From contig CAXXUZ010000003.1 in the NCBI GenBank assembly GCA_963667605.2, positions 1,178,001 through 1,242,000 on the forward strand: 64,000 bases of DNA, in the 5' to 3' direction. The notes below the pieces were generated by a model that was not told the DNA's origin, did not search any database, and saw only the letters and a program-made list of their open reading frames with translations. The DNA comes from JADLGL01 sp963667605. Lineage in GTDB: Bacteria > Pseudomonadota > Alphaproteobacteria > Rhizobiales > Kaistiaceae. Position numbers and translations under genes: made by a program. Shown one piece after another: positions 58,883-64,000 of this stretch; the stretch's first letter is position 1, and each line of letters opens with the position of its first letter.

Positions 58883-59956
58883 ATGACCCTGGTGAGCGCC
58901 GGCACGCCGGCAGAATCGAGGGCGTTCCCAGACCCGCCAGGAATCCTCGCTCGCGGCCGGGCAGAGACTATTGACCTGGACGATGCCGCTCCGCTGTGGC
59001 CAGCGCTCGCCGAGATGGCTGCATCGGACAATCCGTTCTTTGACCCCGGCTTTCTTGGTCCCGCCGCCGAGGGCCTCGGAGCTGAGATCGAAACGCTTGC
59101 GGTGAAAGCGCAGGACGGCGGACTGGCGGGGCTCCTGCCACTCGTCGCAGCTAGGGTGGGCCGCATCGCTCCGGCTCTCGCGGTCTGGGTGCATGAGTAT
59201 GGCCCGCTCGGCACGCCGGTGGTAGCGGACGCCAGCACCAGCGAAACGGCCGCCGCCTTGATCGAAGGTGCCCTTGAACGCGCCGGCGCCGCCAGAGCCT
59301 TGCTCATACCCTACCTTCCCGTCGAGGGGCCGATCCCAGCCGCGGTGGCGGCCATGGCGGCCGCAGATAGCCGGTCGGTGACCCGGATCGACAGCCACGC
59401 CCGCGCTGCCCTCGACCGCACCGTCGACGGGACCGATCCGCGCCAAGCTTTACGTAAGAGACGGCGCAAGGAATACACTCGTCAGATGCGCCGGCTAGGC
59501 GAAATCGGACCAGTCACGATCGAGCACGCCATCGCCCCAGCCGACATCGCCAAGAGCTTCGACGAATTCCTGGCGTTGGAGACGGCAGGCTGGAAAGGCC
59601 GGCGCGGCACGGCGATGACCAAGCGCCCCGAGATTGCGGCTTTTGCCCGCCGGGCGATCGAAAATCTAGCACCGCGGGGCGCCGCATCGATACTGACCCT
59701 CCGCGTCGGGGAACGGCCGGCGGCGATGCTGATTTGCCTGCACCAGCATCGAACCGCGCTCACCTGGAAGATCGCCTATGACGAGACCCTGGCCAGGTTC
59801 TCGCCTGGAGCACTGCTGATGCTGGAAGCGCCGTCCCTTCTATTTGCGAACGATCGAATCACACGGATTGATTCCTGTGCTGCACCTAATCATCCGATGG
59901 TTGATCATCTTTGGGCGGGCCGCCTCCATCTCACCAGCCTAGTGATCGGTCCGTGA
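58883..59956 (+). CDS. GNAT acetyltransferase of the BioF2/CelD-like group
   Basis: A 357-residue protein of the double-GNAT fold used by exopolysaccharide or cellulose-locus acyltransferases (BioF2-like/CelD). Features are the N-terminal LWPALAEMAASDNPFFDPGF, the middle RQALRKRRRKEYTRQMRRLG-like basic helix, FLALETAGWKGRRGTAMTKR (highly typical of the family) and AAMLICLHQHRTALTWKIAY near the acyl-CoA site. The ATG follows the flippase stop by one base, so it was translated with the flippase. That pairing supports a role in decorating a surface polysaccharide; the acceptor is unknown. Confidence 0.8.
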   Translation: MTLVSAGTPAESRAFPDPPGILARGRAETIDLDDAAPLWPALAEMAASDNPFFDPGFLGPAAEGLGAEIETLAVKAQDGGLAGLLPLVAARVGRIAPALAVWVHEYGPLGTPVVADASTSETAAALIEGALERAGAARALLIPYLPVEGPIPAAVAAMAAADSRSVTRIDSHARAALDRTVDGTDPRQALRKRRRKEYTRQMRRLGEIGPVTIEHAIAPADIAKSFDEFLALETAGWKGRRGTAMTKRPEIAAFARRAIENLAPRGAASILTLRVGERPAAMLICLHQHRTALTWKIAYDETLARFSPGALLMLEAPSLLFANDRITRIDSCAAPNHPMVDHLWAGRLHLTSLVIGP

Positions 59957-60078
59957 AAGGATCGTTTGATCACCAGGGTGGGGCTGGCAACTCACACTGC
60001 CGAGTCCGGCCTGCGCGGGCTCGCTCACGGCCTACTTCAAACGGTCCGGCGTTCGCGCCAATCTCACTAGGAGAGATC

Positions 60079-60999
60079 ATGAGCTTGATTGATGTCGCCA
60101 CCGCCGCTGACAAGATCTTCCCGGATGAACCGTTCCGGATCAATCATGCGCTTGTCGGCCATGAACTTCTGTCGCTGGAAGCTCTCGCCCGGCTGACAGG
60201 TCAGCTCGACCGCGACCGCGTCGAGTACAATTCCGGGCGGCTTATGCCCGACCAGCGCCCGGAGGAAGTGCCGGCGATTGATCTCGCCGCGGCGGAAATC
60301 GTCCAACAAATCGAATCCACCGACGCCTGGCTGGTATTGAAGAATGTCGAGACCATCCCCGAATACCGAAGTTTGATCGCTCGCCTCCTCAATGAGGCCG
60401 CCGCAAGGCTCGGCTATAACAGCGCCGCTGCCGCCGGGATGCGCGACCCCCAAGGCTTCATCTTCGTCGCTTCGGCCGACGCCGTCACGCCGTTCCATAT
60501 CGACTACGAGCAGAACTTCTTCGTCCACCTCGCCGGCGACAAGGCGATGCATGTTTTCGACAATCGCGACCGGTCGCTGGTGCCCGAGAGCGAGCTCGAA
60601 GTCTATCCCGGCAAGCATCACAATCTGCGCTACCGGGAGGCATTCGAAGATCGAGCGACAGTTTTTACGATGAAACCCGGCGACGGCTTGTTTCTTCCCT
60701 ATACTTGGCCGCATTGGGTGCAGACCGGCGATCGCTTCGCAATATCGATGGCGATCACCTGGAAGTCGAAGCGCGAACTTCGCCTCAACAGCCTCTATTT
60801 CGTAAATGCTATGATGCGGAAGATCGGGCTGTCGCAACCGCCACCCGGTCGCCATCCTTGGTATGACGGCACCAAGATCGCGGCCTATTCGATGGCGCGC
60901 GCCGCGATCGAGCCGCTCCGCCGCTCGGAGACCATGCGTCGCCGTGCGCCGGCTCCTGTTCGGACGCAAGGCCAACTATTTCTACCGCGAGAAGCCTGA
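60079..60999 (+). CDS. JmjC/cupin_8-like protein, C-terminus probably frameshifted
   Basis: A 306-residue cupin-like protein of the JmjC-related group of Fe(II)/2-oxoglutarate dioxygenases. VASADAVTPFHIDYEQNFFV carries the HxD iron motif, and MKPGDGLFLPYTWPHWVQTG the distal His. AGGAGA precedes the ATG. The last 20 residues (RAPAPVRTQGQLFLPREA) look out of frame: one base over, the sequence reads RRLLFGRKANYFYREKPEA and then stops at 61004-61006. I think the latter is the real end (308 residues with one base removed near 60943-60950). It follows the GNAT gene by about 120 bases; hydroxylation of an unknown surface or lipid substrate is speculative. Confidence 0.75.
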   Translation: MSLIDVATAADKIFPDEPFRINHALVGHELLSLEALARLTGQLDRDRVEYNSGRLMPDQRPEEVPAIDLAAAEIVQQIESTDAWLVLKNVETIPEYRSLIARLLNEAAARLGYNSAAAAGMRDPQGFIFVASADAVTPFHIDYEQNFFVHLAGDKAMHVFDNRDRSLVPESELEVYPGKHHNLRYREAFEDRATVFTMKPGDGLFLPYTWPHWVQTGDRFAISMAITWKSKRELRLNSLYFVNAMMRKIGLSQPPPGRHPWYDGTKIAAYSMARAAIEPLRRSETMRRRAPAPVRTQGQLFLPREA

Positions 61000-61002
61000 G
61001 GC

Positions 61003-61497
61003 CTAACCCCCCGGTAGCCCGACCAGCAGCACCCAGAAGGTCCTGAAGGGGCTGTCGATATTGAAGGCGGTGGCGATGCCGATCTCGGTGATCAGCGGAT
61101 CGACGAGAATTGCGAAGTGCGAGGGCGATGCGACCCATCGCTCGTACGCCTCGTCGATCAAGCGAAAACCGCCACCGAGATTCTCGCCTGCCACAACGAA
61201 CTGATAGCCGCCCGCGGCGAGGCGCATTTGCAACGTGCTGTCGAGATTGTGGTGGACCGCGCCCGCCACCGCCAGAATTTCGGCGTAGTCCTTCGCGATC
61301 ACGGTGAGGGTGGGGCTCACAATTACCGGCGGCAATCCGTGTTCGGCCCTGATCGCGGAAAAAATCCGCGCCGCCTCGGCCGGATTCACTTGAACCGGCG
61401 CGGTCGCCGGATTGCTGATGACTTCGATCTCGGGAGCTGGAACGCAACCGGCCAGGACCAGCAAGAACACAAGTGAGGCGATGCATTTCAGCGCCAT
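61003..61497 (-). CDS. CAP (SCP/PR1) domain lipoprotein
   Basis: A 164-residue lipoprotein: signal CIASLVFLLVLAGC with the lipobox LAGC, then a CAP domain (about residues 42-160). PAEAARIFSAIRAEHGLPPV, AGAVHHNLDSTLQMRLAAGG, VVAGENLGGGFRLIDEAYER and WVASPSHFAILVDPLITEIG are the canonical blocks (GEN motif and HxxxI). CAP proteins bind sterols, lipids or metal ions; the role here is unknown. Start at MALKCIAS, dropping 52 upstream codons. It lies downstream of the damaged proV gene on the same strand and faces the cupin-like gene tail to tail. Confidence 0.85.
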   Translation of the reverse strand: MALKCIASLVFLLVLAGCVPAPEIEVISNPATAPVQVNPAEAARIFSAIRAEHGLPPVIVSPTLTVIAKDYAEILAVAGAVHHNLDSTLQMRLAAGGYQFVVAGENLGGGFRLIDEAYERWVASPSHFAILVDPLITEIGIATAFNIDSPFRTFWVLLVGLPGG

Positions 61498-61531
61498 TCG
61501 ACTGGCCTTTATCTCGGATGCGGAAACGAAC

Positions 61532-61786
61532 TCAACCGATTCGACCGGGCTCCGACTGCTTCGGACGCTCTGCCGCCGAATCGCCGGTTTGCAGCCCCAA
61601 TATCTCGCTGAACGCGGTTGGCGACAACACGCCCCGGAACACGCCATCGGCATCGACCACCGGCACCGGATGGACGCTCGCCAGCGCCATTGGCAACGCC
61701 TCGGCCAAAGTGGCCGTGGGCGCGATCGTCGGTGACGCCTCGATCGCCCCGCTCAATGCATTGTCACCGTCCCCGCCTTCAAGCAC
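61532..61786 (-). pseudogene. Detached C-terminal CBS segment of ProV
   Basis: From a GTG in the second copy of a 52-bp duplication this frame reads LEGGDGDNALSGAIEA followed by SPTIAPTATLAEALPMALAS and VHPVPVVDADGVFRGVLSPT, a CBS-domain half. It is the natural continuation of the ATPase gene listed next, pushed out of frame by the duplication. The GTG overlaps the stop of the upstream frame by eight bases, so coupled re-initiation is possible, but there is no clear ribosome-binding site. Confidence 0.7.
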
Positions 61787-61841
61787 CCGCCTCGATCGCC
61801 CCGCTCAATGCATTGTCACCGTCCCCGCCTTCAAGCACCCG
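61738..61841. repeat. Exact 52-bp tandem duplication inside proV
   Basis: Bases 61738-61789 are repeated exactly as 61790-61841; the identity extends to three shared bases (CGC) at the junction. 52 is not a multiple of three, so the reading frame shifts. Removing one copy gives an uninterrupted gene of 409 codons including stop, the normal ProV length. Confidence 0.95.
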
Positions 61842-62810
61842 CAAAGCTTGTTCCGTCACGATCCCACGATAATCCGAGCCGACCACAACACAGCCATGAT
61901 CCGCCCCTGCACGCTGCATTTCAGCTAGCGCCTGTTCCAATGTTTCATCCGACAGAAGTACCTGCGGCGGCTGCATCACGATCTCCACCGTCAGCACTCG
62001 CGCTCGATTCTCGTCCTTGACGAAACTGCGGACATACTCGTCGGCCGGATGCAGCAGGATTTGGGTGGGCGCGCCGATTTGCACGACCTCGCCGTCGCGG
62101 AGGACGGCGATCTGATCACCGATCCCAAGCGCTTCATCCAAATCGTGGGTGATAAATACAATCGTCTTTTTCAGCTTCGCCTGAAGCGAAATCAGCAGGT
62201 CCTGCATTTGGCTTCGGATCAACGGGTCGAGAGCCGAAAACGCCTCATCCATCAACAAAATGTTGCGGTCGACGCAAAACGCGCGAGCAAGCCCCACCCG
62301 CTGCTGCATGCCGCCGGACAACTGCGACGGATACTGGTTCTCGAAACCGGTAAGACCCACCGCCTCGATCCAGTCCATAGCCTTGGCCTTGCGTTCCAGG
62401 CGAGGGACTTTCTGCAGCTCCAATCCGTAGGCGACGTTCTGCAGTACCGTGCGGTGCGGCAGAAGCGCGAAATGCTGAAATACCATCGCCAGCCTGTCCC
62501 GACGGAAGCGGATGAGGTCGGGAATCGACAGCGCCAGAATGTCGGCGCCGTCGATCATTATCGTGCCGGCGGTCGGATCGATCAGGCGATTTATGTGACG
62601 GATCAGGGTCGACTTACCGGAGCCGGACAGGCCCATTACCACAAAGATCTGCCCCTCCTCGACCGACAACGAGACGTTGCGAAGAGCGACGGTGTGGCCG
62701 GTTTTGGCCAGCAGCTCGCCACGACCCACCCCCTCGTGCATCCGTTTCAGCGCCAACTCGGGACGCCGGCCGAAAATCTTGGTAATGCCGCGAAGCTCAA
62801 TCTTCGCCAA
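61779..62810 (-). CDS. proV: Glycine betaine/proline-type ABC transporter ATPase, truncated by duplication
   Basis: ATPase of a quaternary amine importer (ProV/OpuAA). 343 residues from TTG, which GAGGAG precedes: N-terminal GITKIFGRRPELALKRMHEG (the ProV-specific arm), Walker A GLSGSGKST at 60-68, signature LSGGMQQR at 164-171, Walker B ILLMDE at 184-189, and the start of the CBS pair after about residue 275. A 52-bp tandem duplication ends the frame with GAIEAGA instead of continuing through the second CBS motif; the intact protein would be 408 residues. CBS domains sense ionic strength in osmoregulated relatives, so the truncation may leave transport but alter control. Five bases separate it from proW. 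Confidence 0.88.
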   Translation of the reverse strand: MAKIELRGITKIFGRRPELALKRMHEGVGRGELLAKTGHTVALRNVSLSVEEGQIFVVMGLSGSGKSTLIRHINRLIDPTAGTIMIDGADILALSIPDLIRFRRDRLAMVFQHFALLPHRTVLQNVAYGLELQKVPRLERKAKAMDWIEAVGLTGFENQYPSQLSGGMQQRVGLARAFCVDRNILLMDEAFSALDPLIRSQMQDLLISLQAKLKKTIVFITHDLDEALGIGDQIAVLRDGEVVQIGAPTQILLHPADEYVRSFVKDENRARVLTVEIVMQPPQVLLSDETLEQALAEMQRAGADHGCVVVGSDYRGIVTEQALRVLEGGDGDNALSGAIEAGA

Positions 62811-62815
62811 GCCGG

Positions 62816-63703
62816 TCAGCTCCTCACGCGCCTGTGGGCTTGCATCCGACCGCCCGCCGCCTGCGTTATGCGGTCGAAAATGATCGCCAGCACGACAACA
62901 CCAGTGCCACCTAGCAAGCCCAGACCCAGCTGGTTTCGTTGCAAGCCGAGAAGCACCGTCTCGCCAAGACCATGGGCGCCGATCAGCGATGCGATCACCA
63001 CCATCGCCAGCGCCGCCATAGTGGTCTGGTTGAGTCCTTGCAGGATTGTGGGGAGAGCCAGTGGAAATTGGACGCCACGTAGCATTTGCCAGCGGGTGGC
63101 GCCGAAAGATCGGCTCGCTTCCATCACTTGATGGTCGACCTCGCGGATGCCGAGATCGGTCAACCGAATGAGCGGCGGCGTCGCGTAGATCACGGTGGCA
63201 ATAATCGCCGGCACTTTGCCCAGACCAAACAGCATCGCAATTGGGATTAGATAGACGAAGCTGGGGATGGTCTGCATCACGTCGAGCACCGGCGTGAGCG
63301 CGGCCTTGAACCAGTTGCTCCGGGCGCTGAGCACGCCCACAGGTGTACCAATAATCACTGCCATGAACACCGAGATGATCATGATCGAGACAGTCTGCAT
63401 CGCCTCGGTCCACAGTTGGAGAGCACCCAGAAGATAGGCCACAGCAACAATCACGACGGTGAATACGATCCGCCGCGACGCGGCGAAGGCGATCAGCCCG
63501 ATTCCCAGCAGCACGACCCAGGGCGGGGCACCGCGCAGCGTCTGTTCGACCCACAGCAGCGGCTGGAGGATGGTATCGGACATGGCACCGAAGAAATCGC
63601 CTGCATTTGTCACAAGCCAGGGCAGGAAGGCGTCGGCCTTTTCGACGAGCCCGGTGCCGATATCGGGAAAGTCCTCCGCGGTCCGCGGAATCAAGGCAGC
63701 CAT
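62816..63703 (-). CDS. proW: Glycine betaine/proline-type ABC transporter permease
   Basis: Permease of the same importer, 295 residues. N-terminal periplasmic-side segment (IPRTAEDFPDIGTGLVEKAD, LRGAPPWVVLLGIGLIAF), then about six membrane helices in a BPD-type core with MIISVFMAVIIGTPVGVLSA, VLDVMQTIPSFVYLIPIAML and the EAA-loop MEASRSFGATRWQMLRGVQF. The LDVMQTIPSFVYL stretch is typical of ProW/OpuAB. Order proX-proW-proV on the minus strand. Complete. Confidence 0.92.
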   Translation of the reverse strand: MAALIPRTAEDFPDIGTGLVEKADAFLPWLVTNAGDFFGAMSDTILQPLLWVEQTLRGAPPWVVLLGIGLIAFAASRRIVFTVVIVAVAYLLGALQLWTEAMQTVSIMIISVFMAVIIGTPVGVLSARSNWFKAALTPVLDVMQTIPSFVYLIPIAMLFGLGKVPAIIATVIYATPPLIRLTDLGIREVDHQVMEASRSFGATRWQMLRGVQFPLALPTILQGLNQTTMAALAMVVIASLIGAHGLGETVLLGLQRNQLGLGLLGGTGVVVLAIIFDRITQAAGGRMQAHRRVRS

Positions 63704-63777
63704 GGTCCGCTCCTCATATGAAACGTCCGGCAGCTTTCGCCGCCGGACGCAATTGTCGCTCCGTCAGGCCGACCGGT

Positions 63778-64000
63778 CTACATCGCAAGTGCAGCGTTCA
63801 CAGCCGCCGCGACCTCCTCCGACACCCAAGCGGTCCAGACATCCAGATTTTCGCGGAGGAACTCGACCGCCGCTTCCTCCGGCGTAACGCTATTCTCCTG
63901 CATGAATGCCAGATACTGGCTGACCATCAGATTGGTGGTCTCATAGGCTTCGAGAAAAGCAACAATGCCAGGCACCTCAGCGGCGAATTCCGTGTTGGCG
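63778..64000 (-). CDS. proX: Substrate-binding protein of the importer, C-terminal fragment
   Basis: Only the last 73 codons are in the window; the gene enters from the right edge. FAAEVPGIVAFLEAYETTNL, LMVSQYLAFMQENSVTPEEA and FLRENLDVWTAWVSEEVAAA match the C-terminal helices of OpuAC/ProX-type betaine-binding proteins. It ends 74 bases upstream of proW. The ligand-binding aromatic box lies outside the window, so the substrate (betaine, proline betaine or choline) cannot be judged. Confidence 0.8.
   Translation of the reverse strand, partial: ANTEFAAEVPGIVAFLEAYETTNLMVSQYLAFMQENSVTPEEAAVEFLRENLDVWTAWVSEEVAAAVNAALAM

Noticed and set aside
60067..60975. 302-codon minus-strand frame opposite the JmjC-like cupin
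   Set aside because: The plus strand has the HxD and distal His motifs and a good ribosome-binding site; the antisense product shows no family.
62049..63131. 360-codon plus-strand frame opposite proV and proW
   Set aside because: Both genes on the minus strand carry full family motifs; the plus-strand product is His/Arg-rich shadow sequence.

Overview
The window is a stretch of GC-rich chromosome from an alphaproteobacterium, most likely of the Hyphomicrobiales (Rhizobiales) type. The case rests on gene order and family traits: an F1 ATP synthase operon (atpHAGDC) without F0 genes beside priA/xerC, aconitase divergent from the ccmABCD-dsbE cytochrome c operon, ribosomal protein L21 with a helix-hairpin-helix tail, IalB-family genes in front of rlmN, an Omp19/Inh-type lipoprotein, and DUF1223 and DUF2794 proteins. 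I saw no rRNA, tRNA, CRISPR array, insertion sequence or prophage.

Layout. 0-5 kb: a cupin (cut by the window edge), proline iminopeptidase, and a complete pqqABCDE operon whose 26-residue PqqA gene is followed by RNA hairpins. 5-11 kb: a lysA-like decarboxylase, a CitE/malyl-CoA lyase-like protein, beta-carbonic anhydrase, an SRPBCC protein, asd and leuB. 11-16.3 kb: a run of exported proteins, including a five-repeat protein with polyproline linkers, an Inh-type lipoprotein and two unknown secreted proteins, with malate dehydrogenase among them. 16.3-26 kb: xerC, a methyltransferase, priA and the F1 operon. 26-38.3 kb (minus strand): rplU-rpmA-obgE-proB, then proA-Sel1-nadD-rsfS-rlmH-envC-ctpA-polysaccharide deacetylase-rppH, with a plus-strand secreted cupin lodged between proB and proA. 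38.4-47 kb: cytochrome c maturation operon, aconitase, DUF1223 and HtpG. 47-53 kb: DUF2794, a Bax-inhibitor-like membrane protein, ThpR, a YkvA-like protein, two IalB-like secreted proteins, RlmN and a LysE exporter. 53-61.5 kb: an envelope-flavoured run (PAP2 phosphatase, D-Ala-D-Ala carboxypeptidase, acyl-CoA synthetase, flippase, GNAT, JmjC-like cupin, CAP lipoprotein). 61.5-64 kb: a ProXWV-type quaternary amine importer.

Most genes are housekeeping. The unusual signal is a set of gene-breaking lesions: an exact 52-bp tandem duplication that frameshifts proV, an in-frame amber codon splitting the flippase, a one-base frame break separating a D-Ala-D-Ala carboxypeptidase from its signal peptide, and probable frame breaks at the ends of a polysaccharide deacetylase and a JmjC-like cupin. 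Four of these five lie between 54 and 62 kb. Whether they are real mutations or consensus errors cannot be decided from sequence alone. Other points of interest are a 29-bp AT-rich exact repeat in the flippase leader and its coding region, interleaved inverted repeats between atpA and atpG, and a cupin reading frame that runs 606 bases antisense through proB.
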